45,679 nt of DNA, from the IMG/VR virus record IMGVR_UViG_3300024518_001839, positions 1 to 45,679 of that record. One strand, 5' to 3'. The translations under genes were made by a program, and so were the position numbers. This document shows positions 12,886 to 22,065 of this stretch, one piece after another (position 1 is the first letter of the stretch; each line of letters opens with the position of its first letter). The stretch is from a virus. Below the pieces are notes generated by a model. That model worked only from the letters and a program-made list of their open reading frames with translations. It was not told the origin of the DNA and did not search any database.

Positions 12886-14670
12886 CTAATTTGACATATT
12901 TATGGACACGGTGGAAGTTCCCCACTCCCATGTCTCCGCGGCAATACCGGTCACAGTGACCAACAGATTATTCCCGCTTACGGTGAATGTGGCATCCAGA
13001 GCGACGTTTGATTCGCTTCCGTGGATGATTGTCACCCCCCCTTGCAAGGTTGCGCTCCCTGCTGCTGTTCTGTACGCTGTGCAGGCTATCTTGTATGACG
13101 CCCTATCAGTTCCGTCAGACTGAACGGCAACAATAAGCGCCTCGACGTAGTATGAGTTTTCATCTAATAATGCTAATGTGTCCAAAGTAGTAGGCGTGGC
13201 GTCGGTTGTCTGCACTTCTGCAGTATCACTTATCACATAGCCATCGTGTTTGGTTCCAGAACCAACAGTGATCCCGCCGCTGGCTGTAGCCATACCGCCA
13301 GTGGGCCCCATCTCTATCCAGTCAACGCCATCGAATTGCAGCAAGAGCATCGCCTTGCCTGATATGTCTCTGGTAGACGACAACAGTTGCAAATTCGTTC
13401 CAGCAAGCAAATCTTGATCTTGAAGCGTCACCGTGTTGGTTTCTGCATTCGGAGCAGTTAAAACCACTCGTTGGCCAGGCGTTCCATCGGCAATAGTAGG
13501 AGTGCTGGTCATGGTGTAGTCGCCATCTGGATTAAGCATGACCGTTTCGGCATTTGCGAGAATAGTATCACCTGCAGCCGTGATAGCTTGCTCACTGAAC
13601 ACCAGAGATCCCGACCCGCTGAAAACTGTGTGAGTTGGTGGGACCATGTTGGCGAATGTGAACGTCACCCCGGAGTTGATAGCCAGCGTTGCCCCTGGGT
13701 CAAACCATAGAGGAGCGTCTGCGTTGGTTGTAATATCACTCGATACGTTGAACGTTCCGCCTGTGGGGAAGAATACATACCCACCGTTGGCCGTAGCTGC
13801 TGTGTGCGCCGCCTGGATAGCTACAACCTCGTCATGGCTCACCAATGCGCTGGAGACTGTTACAGTAGCGTTAGCCGCTAATGTGACTGCTGTACCTGTC
13901 AATGCGGTGATGGTGGTCTGGAGATTGTAATGGACGGTTATATTCGCTCCTACGTTTGCGCCCATTGTCGTCCAGGGCGTTCCTGCGTTGGAATCCCACT
14001 TATAACACTCATTGAGTCCTGCCGCGCCGTTGGCGTCAGTCTCCCAGATAACCTCAGTAACGCCGTCAGTGTAAGTGTAGCCCGTAGTAACTAGCCGCAT
14101 CCAATAGTCAACGCCCGTTGTCAATACTGGCCAATCAGTAGTCCATGTAACGGATTCTTCCGCGCCGCTGGCGTTTAGGGCTGTATTGGTAATTGTTGCG
14201 CTTGCGCCGCCAATCTGAACCGATGGCCCGCCGCTGTCTGAATAGATCTCAGCGTGTATAGTGCCTGCTGGAGCTCCCGTCTTCTTGAGCCTTATATTAG
14301 TTATAGCTCCCACAGCCCCGGAATTGGTTGCCGTGAACTTCCTGGCCATGTTCTCGAAGTCAAGATCCGCCCCAGTGGTCGTGAAGTCGTTATCTGTGTC
14401 CTCCGTGTTCCCCGTGTCAGTAACATCCAACTTCGCACCGTTTATGACTATTCCCTGCCCTATAGCAAAGGTGGACGCGCTGGCCACCACAAGGTCATCA
14501 GTGGCGGCGGTGATGCTCCCCGTGGTGGTCGTCGCGCCATCTGGCGAGGCATTATAGCCGTCTTTTATATTAAAGACCGGCCCCAGTCGCGTTTTCATCT
14601 CTGTGACAAACGCATTCCATTCGTCAGGCTCTACCACATTTCCATCAATTTTTGTGTCATCGTATGCCAT
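12886..14670 (-). CDS. Tail spike/fibre protein with pectate-lyase-like segment
   Basis: A 594-residue protein. The N-terminus (DDTKIDGNVVEPDEWNAFVTEM) resembles the adaptor ends of phage fibres. After repetitive Thr/Ala strands, about residues 284-315 read DEVVAIQAAHTAATANGGYVFFPTG...NVSSDI, the hallmark start of pectate-lyase-type right-handed beta-helix proteins (aspartate, a helix of alanines, GG-x-V-x-F-P-x-G). The following region (GATLAINSGVTFTFANMV) fits helix coils. A final sandwich domain (about 470-594) ends TWEWGTSTVSINMSN. A spike that binds or degrades host polysaccharide is likely, but catalytic residues cannot be picked out. Confidence 0.75.
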   Translation of the reverse strand: MAYDDTKIDGNVVEPDEWNAFVTEMKTRLGPVFNIKDGYNASPDGATTTTGSITAATDDLVVASASTFAIGQGIVINGAKLDVTDTGNTEDTDNDFTTTGADLDFENMARKFTATNSGAVGAITNIRLKKTGAPAGTIHAEIYSDSGGPSVQIGGASATITNTALNASGAEESVTWTTDWPVLTTGVDYWMRLVTTGYTYTDGVTEVIWETDANGAAGLNECYKWDSNAGTPWTTMGANVGANITVHYNLQTTITALTGTAVTLAANATVTVSSALVSHDEVVAIQAAHTAATANGGYVFFPTGGTFNVSSDITTNADAPLWFDPGATLAINSGVTFTFANMVPPTHTVFSGSGSLVFSEQAITAAGDTILANAETVMLNPDGDYTMTSTPTIADGTPGQRVVLTAPNAETNTVTLQDQDLLAGTNLQLLSSTRDISGKAMLLLQFDGVDWIEMGPTGGMATASGGITVGSGTKHDGYVISDTAEVQTTDATPTTLDTLALLDENSYYVEALIVAVQSDGTDRASYKIACTAYRTAAGSATLQGGVTIIHGSESNVALDATFTVSGNNLLVTVTGIAAETWEWGTSTVSINMSN

Positions 14671-14682
14671 AAGGCCGCCTCC

Positions 14683-15126
14683 TTAATTTATATAAAAGTT
14701 GACCTCTAGGCCAAGCTGGTTTATATCTGTTGCTGGGAGCGTTGCATAGATATAATCGCCTACATTTACTACAACGTTAGTCAATACGCTTGTCTCTGCT
14801 TCTGTGCTGGCGGCTGTTGCCACCGTAGCAATGGTTGTGGGCGATCCGTCCGTTGGTGAAGTTCGCACCTCAAATGTCACTGAATAGGTACTGGATTCGC
14901 CTGTGTCTATCTTGACAGTCTTGACAGTCAACCCCTGAATTGCCCAATCTGCATGAGCATGAATCAATCGCACCTCAGCCGTTCCCAAAAAATCAGGCTG
15001 ATCAACAGCCACCTGTACGGTCTTTACGCCTTCCGTTCCACCATTGGTCTGGTAGTGGGAGTTGTGGTGGGCAAAGGGATCTGCTTTGTGTGCAGCTAAA
15101 TCTATAACCTGTCTTCGATCTAACAT
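14683..15126 (-). CDS. Tail protein, minor
   Basis: A 147-residue protein starting at ATG 15126, the base where the hub gene ends. The N-terminus LDRRQVIDLAAHKADPFAHHNSHYQTNGG contains a histidine cluster, like the short linkers with which tail fibres begin; the rest is a beta sandwich (VKIDTGESSTYSVTFEVRTSP...). It could be a hub-to-fibre adaptor. No family recognised. Neighbours on both sides are clearly tail proteins, which gives the functional setting. Confidence 0.65.
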   Translation of the reverse strand: MLDRRQVIDLAAHKADPFAHHNSHYQTNGGTEGVKTVQVAVDQPDFLGTAEVRLIHAHADWAIQGLTVKTVKIDTGESSTYSVTFEVRTSPTDGSPTTIATVATAASTEAETSVLTNVVVNVGDYIYATLPATDINQLGLEVNFYIN

Positions 15127-17390
15127 TACCGCCCTCGCTCTGCCAGTATATCAGCGTTGCCCATGTCCACATCTATATCAACTTCTTTTATAAAGTATGT
15201 CATGTCTGATATATTCTTATGCGCTTCTGTGACGTGAATCTCGTCGCCTATCTCAGAAAGCCATCCGGTCATAGTCGCGGTTATTCTGGAAATTTCCGCC
15301 GGAAATTTGTATATTTTCAGATATTCCTCGGCTGCGCTGGCTGCGCTCAATAGGTTATCATGCCAGACGAGTTTATCCTCATCGGTGAATAAGCGCACAC
15401 CATACAACGCTATGCTCTCGGGATCGGTATCTGTAACGAATGACGAAAACTGCTTTCCTGACGTTGCTGTCTCATGCGCCTGGGTAATGGTTACGAAATG
15501 CCCCTCATCACCTGGTGAGTTATTGTTTTCGTTGGCAAGTGTTTGGTTCAATAAATCCATCTGTACCTGTGTCACATTGGAGATCCTGTATGTTCCGTCA
15601 TTGCTGTTGGAACCTGACACAGTAACAGGATATTGAGATACAAAGCCTGCATCTAAAAGCCCACCATCTGACTTGTTGATATGATCCACATCTGCCGGGT
15701 CAAAGCCTATCCCTGGCCCAACCTCATCATCATTAAAGGCGACTGTCGTGGCAGTGACACTTGAGGTATGTATTTGTGATAATACCACCAGAGCGCCGGA
15801 AGATTCCTGAGTAAGCACGCCGCCAGTGAGGGTGATCGTTCCTGCTGTTATGGACTCAACAGGATATGTTCCATCATTGCTCACAGATCCGGAGACGGTC
15901 ACAGAATCAGTGCCAACGAAACCCAAAAACACAAACTGCTCATTTGCATCAGTGATTGTGTCATTGCCGCCGGTATCATTGAATACCAATGAAGTCGTCT
16001 GCATAGAAATAGTGTCTTTGTTTTGGGATAATGTGACGCTGGCGCCGGAATCTTCATCTGTCAACCCATTGGATGCCGTGAGCTTCAAAACGGTATTGGT
16101 TACTGTTTGCAGGAAATACTGGCCATCATTTTTCTCTGACCCCTTCACCGTCACAGGATCATTGGTATCAAATCCAAAGGTCTGGAATCCAGCGCCTTCT
16201 ACAAGAGAATGGAGATATATGCGATCCGGGTTATCGTTGGCGAATCCTATGCGCCTGCTGGCTATCCTGCCCTGTGGGTTATTATTTACGTCTGGATCAT
16301 GACCGTAATAAATATTTATCACATTTGCTATAGTGCTTTTGTCAATATCTATGTCTATGGCAACCGAATTATCAGCATCGTATGTGGCGTCACTACCCCC
16401 GGCAACGTATGGCGGCTCAAACATGGTGAACTGGAAAAAGCCTTCACCGTCTACCCAGATAAATGAATTTGTTAGATCGCCAACCCGCAAGAGCATGTTC
16501 TGGATAGTCATTCCGGGAAAGCGCCCGCGTACCAGATAGTTATGAGCGGCGCACCGATCAAACCACGCTTGCCATGATGTGAAATTGATCTGGGTATTAT
16601 CGGTAGTGAACGTATCATCTAACCCGCCCCAACTAGTAAGAACGTTCCATACAATAGTGGCAGGATTGAACGGGTTTCGCATGGAGTAATAGTCAGCCGG
16701 AGCCTGGCCAGAGCCGATCCTTTTTTCCAACATGGGAGCCATAGCATCGCGTATACTGAGTGTAATAGTCGCTCCGCTATACACTACCTCCTCAACTGTC
16801 CCGGTCATGAGATACAAATACCCAGACGTGCCGTTGAAATAGATCCCCAGATGACACGGCTTCCCCATATTGTTGATCCGATCTTCCACAAACATGTTGA
16901 AAGCTGGCTGTCCTAATGCACTAACCAGGTCACCAGCCCCTTCGGTGGTCAATGTCTCGCCTACCACCAGTGTTAGTGATCCAGCGGCTACAGTGGCGAT
17001 CCTGTACGTTCCATCGTTATTGGTGGAGCCATCTATAGTGACCCTATCCTGGGCAATGAATCCAGCCGTCACGAAGCCATTATTTGAGTCAGTGATGGTG
17101 TCAGCATTTGCGCCGTTGTCTGAGAAGGCGATGCCTGTGCCGTGTACCTGAGCGATAGGCGTGTTGGATAGAACTATGTTTGTCGTGCCTGCTATTATAT
17201 CGCCGCCGCGTGATACGGAAGGGGCATCTATCACGAAGTCATCATAAATACGTCCGTCAAACACAAAGCGAAAAATAGGTTCATTGAACTCAGCCGCAAT
17301 TTTCGTCTCGAAGGCTGCTGTTTCCGGCTCATCGCCAAAAGCATCAGTACCCATGACGGCATAACCGAAGCCTGTTTTGGGCGCTGGCAT
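15126..17390 (-). CDS. Tail hub/tip protein with four inserted beta modules
   Basis: ATG 17390 behind GGAGGTGTAGT gives 754 residues and starts just after the upstream stop. The N-terminal part (FRFVFDGRIYDDFVIDAP...) and C-terminal part (IYKFPAEISRITATMTGWLSEIGDEIHVTEA...ADILAERGR) look like the hub scaffold found downstream of distal tail proteins. Four copies of a roughly 70-residue module lie between and within them, at about residues 84-155, 400-460, 465-530 and 535-620, marked by D-x-I-T-D, then a GF pair, then VTVxGSxxNDGTY and a T-x-T-L strand. The same module occurs twice in the tail-tube paralogue at 20760-21677. Function of the hub: closes the tube and anchors receptor-binding parts. 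Confidence 0.75.
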   Translation of the reverse strand: MPAPKTGFGYAVMGTDAFGDEPETAAFETKIAAEFNEPIFRFVFDGRIYDDFVIDAPSVSRGGDIIAGTTNIVLSNTPIAQVHGTGIAFSDNGANADTITDSNNGFVTAGFIAQDRVTIDGSTNNDGTYRIATVAAGSLTLVVGETLTTEGAGDLVSALGQPAFNMFVEDRINNMGKPCHLGIYFNGTSGYLYLMTGTVEEVVYSGATITLSIRDAMAPMLEKRIGSGQAPADYYSMRNPFNPATIVWNVLTSWGGLDDTFTTDNTQINFTSWQAWFDRCAAHNYLVRGRFPGMTIQNMLLRVGDLTNSFIWVDGEGFFQFTMFEPPYVAGGSDATYDADNSVAIDIDIDKSTIANVINIYYGHDPDVNNNPQGRIASRRIGFANDNPDRIYLHSLVEGAGFQTFGFDTNDPVTVKGSEKNDGQYFLQTVTNTVLKLTASNGLTDEDSGASVTLSQNKDTISMQTTSLVFNDTGGNDTITDANEQFVFLGFVGTDSVTVSGSVSNDGTYPVESITAGTITLTGGVLTQESSGALVVLSQIHTSSVTATTVAFNDDEVGPGIGFDPADVDHINKSDGGLLDAGFVSQYPVTVSGSNSNDGTYRISNVTQVQMDLLNQTLANENNNSPGDEGHFVTITQAHETATSGKQFSSFVTDTDPESIALYGVRLFTDEDKLVWHDNLLSAASAAEEYLKIYKFPAEISRITATMTGWLSEIGDEIHVTEAHKNISDMTYFIKEVDIDVDMGNADILAERGR

Positions 17391-17391
17391 A

Positions 17392-17757
17392 CTACACCTC
17401 CACCACAACGAGAGTCCCGGCGTATGTGTCAAATGCCTTTAGATTCCACAACTGAAACGGGAAGTCATCACCCATGAGCTTTGCTGTTATAGTCGTACCA
17501 GGTGCGCCATCTTGATCCGGAGTAAAGGTCAACTCTGTCTTGGAATCCCACCAAGTGAAAAACTGGTTGCGGTCAGACTGGGACACGTTGATAAATGGCA
17601 CATCATATCTTTCCTTCTGATTCCATTTGTTCACAAAGGTCTTGCCGCTCAAGGTAGTATTGACCGCTTCACGGCGTCTATATGGTAGGATGAACCCTAA
17701 AATTGGCGACAGCGTGATCGTTGTGCCGCCATCTGTAAACCTGACATTTCCGGCCAT
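17392..17757 (-). CDS. Distal tail protein-like
   Basis: A 121-residue beta-rich protein between tape measure and hub, which is the place of the distal tail or minor tail protein in siphoviruses. The N-terminal strand pair (VRFTDGGTTITLSPILGFILP) and the long middle with WNQKERYDVPFINVSQSDRNQFFTWWDS look like a small sandwich domain. No family can be named from sequence alone. Start ATG 17757; the stop at 17392 is two bases before the hub start, with the hub's ribosome site inside its last codons. Confidence 0.65.
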   Translation of the reverse strand: MAGNVRFTDGGTTITLSPILGFILPYRRREAVNTTLSGKTFVNKWNQKERYDVPFINVSQSDRNQFFTWWDSKTELTFTPDQDGAPGTTITAKLMGDDFPFQLWNLKAFDTYAGTLVVVEV

Positions 17758-17766
17758 GCCGCCTCC

Positions 17767-20076
17767 TTATGCTCTGTTTGCTATTATCCCGCGTCTTGCC
17801 ATCCTTCGCGTTGCTGGCATAAATACCTTTTGCATCGTCTTCTCAACCCGCGCCCGGCTCATGTGTTCAATATCTGCGTTGGGGAAGATAACATTGATGC
17901 CACCAGGAGCCATCTGCTGATTGCCCGGTGCTAATACAGGTGGTGGCTCATCCCCGCCAAATATTCCGCCAACGTTGGCATGTGCTGGCGTTGTGCCACT
18001 AAAATTATTAGCTGTGGCGTTGGTGATCAAGTTCTCGATTCCCTGAAATGCCGCGCTAACGGCTATCTCTGCCAACTGCCTGATCATTATATCCTTGAGA
18101 TTCCTTGCAAATTTTCCCCATGACGCCTCGCCTTTGGATAGCATATCAGCAAATGTGTTGGTGAAGGATGACTTGAGATCCACGGTGAATTTGCTCCACT
18201 CACTTGATAGCGCGGCAGCCCTCGCTTTGAACGTCCTCAACGCTATTCCACTGATCCTCTGATCAGCATCTAAGCGTATATTCTTCACTTCCTGTTCCCT
18301 GTTCAGTTCCTTGATATGCAATGCTTCGGCGCGGGCGTTGGCTTCGCCTATTCTGTCATTTTCGGCTTTTTCTTCATCATCTATTGCTTTTAATCGCAAC
18401 GCCAAAGTATCTGCCCGCAGTTGGGCTGCGGCATCTCGTACCCTCTGTTCATTTGATATTTTCTGCTCTGCCACTTCCTGCTCTCTGGCAAGCTCTCTTT
18501 CGTGCAGTTGCTCTGCCGCTACATTTTGATTAGCAATTTTGGCATTTACCTCTTCCTCTTCGCGTGCTATATCAAGTTGTGCTTTTGCTTGTTTAGTAAT
18601 CTCTTTTTGCCTATCAGCTTGTCGTTGCGCCTCGATGCGTTGTTTTGATTCAATATGTTGCCGCGCTACTAATTCAGCGGTAAAACGCCGCTCTTCTGCA
18701 AGACTAGTACCTTTGGGTTGAGTTACTGCTGTTTTGGGCCCCGGAATCCCAGCAGGCGTTTTGCGCAAGAAGTTCAACTCCACTAACACGCCTTTGAGTC
18801 GTTTTTGCACACGCTCAAGCTGTTCTTCAATCGGTAACACTTGCGCTCCGAACCCTGGGACTCCACCGCTTTTCGCCAGAGAAGTACCCAGTAAACTGAT
18901 CTCTTTTTTGCCACGTCTTGCCTGTTTCTCTATCTCTGCAATGGCTTTCGTATACCTGCCTACTTCTGTTTCCAGCCCCGCGATATTGCGTTTGAGGGTA
19001 GCAGTATCTTCTTCGAGCCTGACAGCTTCTCTTGATTTGCCATACTCCTTGAACGCCAACGCCAACCCTGTTACTGCCAACCCTATCGCTACGATACCAA
19101 CACTTATTGGCCCTAGCCCTACAGTTGCTAGAGTACCAAATACAGCAGCGAAGGCCGTCATGCTTGCTGTGATGCCCGGTAAAAGCAATCCAAGCCCCCC
19201 CAGCGCAGTTGCCAAAACGCCTATTCCTGCTGTGACAACAGTAGCCCACGCTATTATCGACTTCTGCGTATCGGTCAGGTTATTAAGGAAGTCAACGACT
19301 TTCGCCAGAGCTTCCACTATTTTGGTGAACGCTGGAAGTAATACCTGTCCCAACGATGTGGCTAACTGTTGCCAAGCATCTCGCAAATTCTCGATGGCGT
19401 TTGCAGTTCCGCCAGCTACGCGCGGGAGTTTCGCCAATTCTTTTACTGTGCGCTCAAGAAATTCCTCAACAGTGATGCCCATCTTCTGTATGCCTTCGGA
19501 GGTCGCCCCTTGTGGTCCAAAAGCGTCAAGCATAGCCGCCCTGAATTGCGGCACTCTTTCTGAGATTTGATTGATCTCTTCGGCCAGAACTTTGCCGCGA
19601 CTCTGCATCTGCTGCATACCGCGCACGACGCCTTCAAGTTCTGCGCGTCCCTTACCAACAGTCGCGAGAGCATTGCCTACCTCGGCAATAAAAAAGGTCG
19701 CCTTCTCTGCTGAGAATCTCACTGCTTGCAAGTTGATTGACGCTTTCACGACTTCCCCAAGCCCTAGCCCGGGCAACTTCGCCACCTCGCGTAACTCTTC
19801 AAGCTGTTTTGTCGCCTCTGCTGAGCTGCCAGCAACGGCAGTCAAACCCTTCATCATCTTTTCCATCTGAACGCCAGCATCAATGAATGTTTTGGTCAGC
19901 AGCCCAAAGGAAGCACCAACAGCGACGCCAAAGCCTACCATCGCAGTGCTCACTTGCTTGACATTCTGCTTCATTTTCTCAGTAGACTTTCGCAACTCTC
20001 TCTCTGACTTGATCAGCGTTGCTTTTAGATGTGACCTGTCGCCGCGTATTTCAATTATTGCTTCCGCTAGTGTCAT
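17767..20076 (-). CDS. Tape measure protein
   Basis: A 769-residue protein that sets tail length and is threaded inside the tail tube. The N-terminal 230 residues match the phage tape-measure domain: an early helix (LKATLIKSERELRKSTEKMKQ), a glycine/alanine hydrophobic stretch, then MEKMMKGLTAVAGSSAEATKQL, LQAVRFSAEKA and AEEINQISERVPQFRAAMLDAFG. Around 260-340 are two hydrophobic segments able to enter membranes. A long coiled coil with Glu/Arg/Lys runs from about 340 to 600. The C-terminus includes AKFARNLKDIMIRQLAEIAVSAAF, usual for this family. At about 1.5 angstrom per residue the tail would be roughly 115 nm. The start overlaps the frameshifted chaperone end as ATGA. Confidence 0.93.
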   Translation of the reverse strand: MTLAEAIIEIRGDRSHLKATLIKSERELRKSTEKMKQNVKQVSTAMVGFGVAVGASFGLLTKTFIDAGVQMEKMMKGLTAVAGSSAEATKQLEELREVAKLPGLGLGEVVKASINLQAVRFSAEKATFFIAEVGNALATVGKGRAELEGVVRGMQQMQSRGKVLAEEINQISERVPQFRAAMLDAFGPQGATSEGIQKMGITVEEFLERTVKELAKLPRVAGGTANAIENLRDAWQQLATSLGQVLLPAFTKIVEALAKVVDFLNNLTDTQKSIIAWATVVTAGIGVLATALGGLGLLLPGITASMTAFAAVFGTLATVGLGPISVGIVAIGLAVTGLALAFKEYGKSREAVRLEEDTATLKRNIAGLETEVGRYTKAIAEIEKQARRGKKEISLLGTSLAKSGGVPGFGAQVLPIEEQLERVQKRLKGVLVELNFLRKTPAGIPGPKTAVTQPKGTSLAEERRFTAELVARQHIESKQRIEAQRQADRQKEITKQAKAQLDIAREEEEVNAKIANQNVAAEQLHERELAREQEVAEQKISNEQRVRDAAAQLRADTLALRLKAIDDEEKAENDRIGEANARAEALHIKELNREQEVKNIRLDADQRISGIALRTFKARAAALSSEWSKFTVDLKSSFTNTFADMLSKGEASWGKFARNLKDIMIRQLAEIAVSAAFQGIENLITNATANNFSGTTPAHANVGGIFGGDEPPPVLAPGNQQMAPGGINVIFPNADIEHMSRARVEKTMQKVFMPATRRMARRGIIANRA

Positions 20077-20740
20077 GATGGGTCCTTATTGATCGGCGGC
20101 TTCAGATGGAATTTTGCCGCCTCGTCTATTATGTCTTGGGCTGTGACTTCATTTGCTTCCGTACCAGTGCCGTTAAACAGCTTCGTTATTTCTATCATAT
20201 CCAGTACGTCTTGCTTGATAAGACGGATGGGAAGATCCCACACTTCCGCCTCGGTTCTAGTATAGAAATGGCAACATAAGTTTATCAGGAATCTGATTCG
20301 CCATCCGGAGCTTTTGTCACTCCCCCCGGTGGCGCCGGAGGGTCCGACTCGTCAACCCCTGACTCAGATCCCAAGCTCTGCAATAGTATTGATATTTCCG
20401 TTGCATTGCCCATATCTAACATAAGCCCCACGCTATCTATGGTCAGATCTGAATGGCAATATGAGAGTGACTTGTGTAGCATGAACAGCACCCCCGACAT
20501 GGTGTTCATTTCATCCAACACTTCCATATCGGGAAGTCCGACCTTGATCATGTCGCTCATTTGGTTCAGACGTTCCGTTTCGTCCATACCTTCTGATAGC
20601 TCACGAAATAGTCTCACGCGCCGCTCCAGGATATGCTTTTCGAAGTCTGCTAAATCCTTAGCGGAAAACTCCGTCAGTGTATATGGATCACCTTTAATGT
20701 CAAGCTCAAGCGTTCTTCTCCTCTGATCATCTGTTCCCAT
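20073..20740 (-). CDS. Tail assembly chaperone, -1 frameshifted long form (G-T type)
   Basis: Expected fusion of 222 residues made when ribosomes slip back one base at GGGGGGA (20321-20327): 140 residues from the first frame, then 82 from the -1 frame beginning SDKSSGWRIRFLINLCCHFY and ending at TGA 20073. The -1 frame stays open through this region but has no start codon of its own, fits exactly between chaperone and tape measure, and contains W-x-I-x-F with a later TEAEVWDLPIR, as in other T-domain extensions. In phage lambda the long form gpGT recruits tape measure and tube protein. The slip site and layout are seen directly; its use is inferred. Confidence 0.85.
20285..20740 (-). CDS. Tail assembly chaperone, short form (G type)
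   Basis: A 151-residue protein between the tail tube and the tape measure genes, the conserved place for the tail assembly chaperone. The N-terminal strands (RRTLELDIKGDPYTLTEFSAKDLADFEKHIL) and following helices (RLFRELSEGMDETERLNQMSDMI...) fit such chaperones; the C-terminus is flexible and rich in Asp, Pro and Gly (DESDPPAPPGG), where the slip site is. This is the unshifted product, expected in excess over the fusion. It should bind the tape measure during assembly and be absent from virions. Confidence 0.85.
   Translation of the reverse strand: MGTDDQRRRTLELDIKGDPYTLTEFSAKDLADFEKHILERRVRLFRELSEGMDETERLNQMSDMIKVGLPDMEVLDEMNTMSGVLFMLHKSLSYCHSDLTIDSVGLMLDMGNATEISILLQSLGSESGVDESDPPAPPGGVTKAPDGESDS
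20321..20327 (-). other. Programmed -1 frameshift site GGGGGGA
   Basis: The first-frame codons are CCG GGG GGA, making the heptamer G-GGG-GGA of the form X-XXY-YYZ. After slipping one base back, both tRNAs can re-pair (GGG on GGG, GGA-decoding tRNA on GGG by wobble). The -1 frame is then open for 82 codons. GC-rich sequence just downstream (GCTCCGGATGGCG) could add a pause, but I do not see a strong stem there. Confidence 0.85.
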
Positions 20741-20759
20741 AATTCCCCCCTCGTTTGCG

Positions 20760-21677
20760 TTAAGTCGGCCATTCGGTTGACCGTGTAATCAAGCCAACAT
20801 CAGTAAATATGGTAGTACCGATGAGAGCCACTTCGCCTACTAAATCATCTACTGTCGCAGTAAGCGTTAAAGTGCCTGCCGCAACATTCGACAAAGTATA
20901 CACTCCATCGTTGCTGGTGGAACCGGCGACTGTTATTGAATCGCCAACATCGAATCCGGCAGTAATGAAACGACTTCCCGAATCGGTGATCGTGTCTGTG
21001 GCTCCGCCCTCAACGAATGTTAGCGTTGTTCCGCCGATACTTGCCTTCTTTGTGCCTGTGAAAGTATATGATACAGTTCCTGCGCCATCGGTTGTTGTTG
21101 CGGGGCTGATACCACTAACTCGGCATTTCCCTTGATAATAATAGGCATTGGTCACATTTGGCGAAGCGTCGTATCTGGTGAAGAAGCGAGCGATAAGCTC
21201 CGTCCCCAACCACGACTCCGGGGTGATTTGTGTCGTTTCGTAAAATCTTTCAGCGGTCGCCGTCCATCGCCTAACGCCTTCTATTGATGTCTCAACACCC
21301 ACATCCTCAAAACGGGTGGTCTCTATGCTATCCGCTCCAAGGTCCACGCTCCAATTATGGAAACCTAGCACCTGAGTTCCCGGCAATGCCTCTTGAACAG
21401 TAATAGGATTGCCAGCCACCTCGCCGGTTAGAGCGTCGCCTATTACCAGGGTGATTGTCCCGGCAGCGACTCCGCCAGTGTCGATAGTGTAATTCCCATC
21501 GTCAGCAACAGAGCCGGAAATAGTTATTAAATCATCCGCCTCAAATCCTGCCGTCACTAAACCGTTCCCGCTATCGGTAATCGTGTCGGGGTCAGCATCG
21601 TTCAAGGCAATAGTGGAGGCTTGTATATATGCTTTCCGGTAATAAATAGCCCCGGTTTTGCCGGCTAAAGTTGCCAT
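20760..21677 (-). CDS. Tail tube paralogue with inserted beta modules
   Basis: ATG 21677 behind AGAGGTGATTTAC gives 305 residues. The middle (about residues 95-215) is related to the smaller tail-tube protein before it: W-x-VDLGADSIETTRFEDVGVETSIEGVRRWTATA matches W-x-LDYSQDSLETTDFADAGVESSIGGISRWTASI. Two copies of the DTITDS...GF...GSxxxDGxY module flank it, at about 15-85 and 225-300. The extra modules probably project from the tube surface. Whether both paralogues form the tube, alternate, or the larger one is rare, as with extended tube proteins of other phages, cannot be told from the sequence. Confidence 0.8.
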   Translation of the reverse strand: MATLAGKTGAIYYRKAYIQASTIALNDADPDTITDSGNGLVTAGFEADDLITISGSVADDGNYTIDTGGVAAGTITLVIGDALTGEVAGNPITVQEALPGTQVLGFHNWSVDLGADSIETTRFEDVGVETSIEGVRRWTATAERFYETTQITPESWLGTELIARFFTRYDASPNVTNAYYYQGKCRVSGISPATTTDGAGTVSYTFTGTKKASIGGTTLTFVEGGATDTITDSGSRFITAGFDVGDSITVAGSTSNDGVYTLSNVAAGTLTLTATVDDLVGEVALIGTTIFTDVGLITRSTEWPT

Positions 21678-21689
21678 GTAAATCACCTC

Positions 21690-22055
21690 TTAGCTCGGTA
21701 CTGTCAATGCTCCGTTACCCTTGAAGTTGTAAGTCATTGCGTTTACACTCTGAACATCAGAAGCGGCTCCGAAACTTTCCAGCCTGGCATTTCCGAGCCA
21801 TCTGTCCGTTCCGCCGGCCACCATAAATAGGGTCAAGTTGCCCTCTGCTCCAATAATTGCGGTATTCTGTATATCCCAATTACCTACAATCGAAGCAGTC
21901 CAACGGCTAATCCCGCCGATGCTTGATTCAACGCCAGCATCAGCAAAATCAGTCGTTTCAAGTGAGTCCTGAGAATAGTCTAATGCCCAGCTAATAATTT
22001 CATACGCTATATTTGCAAATGTCCAACTTCCACCTTTTCCTGCTGTTACAGCCAT
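21690..22055 (-). CDS. Major tail tube protein (small)
   Basis: A 121-residue protein in the standard tail-tube position after neck and tail-completion genes. The pattern TFANIAYEIISWALDYSQDSLETTDFADAG followed by SSIGGISRWTASIVGNWD and the end AMTYNFKGNGALTVPS is characteristic of small phage tail-tube proteins with the common tube fold (beta sandwich, strands forming the inner barrel). It starts at ATG 22055 after GGAGGATACG. It is shorter than the paralogue encoded next, which carries additional modules. Confidence 0.82.
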   Translation of the reverse strand: MAVTAGKGGSWTFANIAYEIISWALDYSQDSLETTDFADAGVESSIGGISRWTASIVGNWDIQNTAIIGAEGNLTLFMVAGGTDRWLGNARLESFGAASDVQSVNAMTYNFKGNGALTVPS

Positions 22056-22065
22056 CGTATCCTCC

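Noticed and set aside
18734-19570. Plus-strand open frame of 278 codons
   Set aside because: It is the antisense of the tape measure coding region; its Ser/Pro/Ala-rich translation is a mirror of the alanine- and leucine-rich tape measure.
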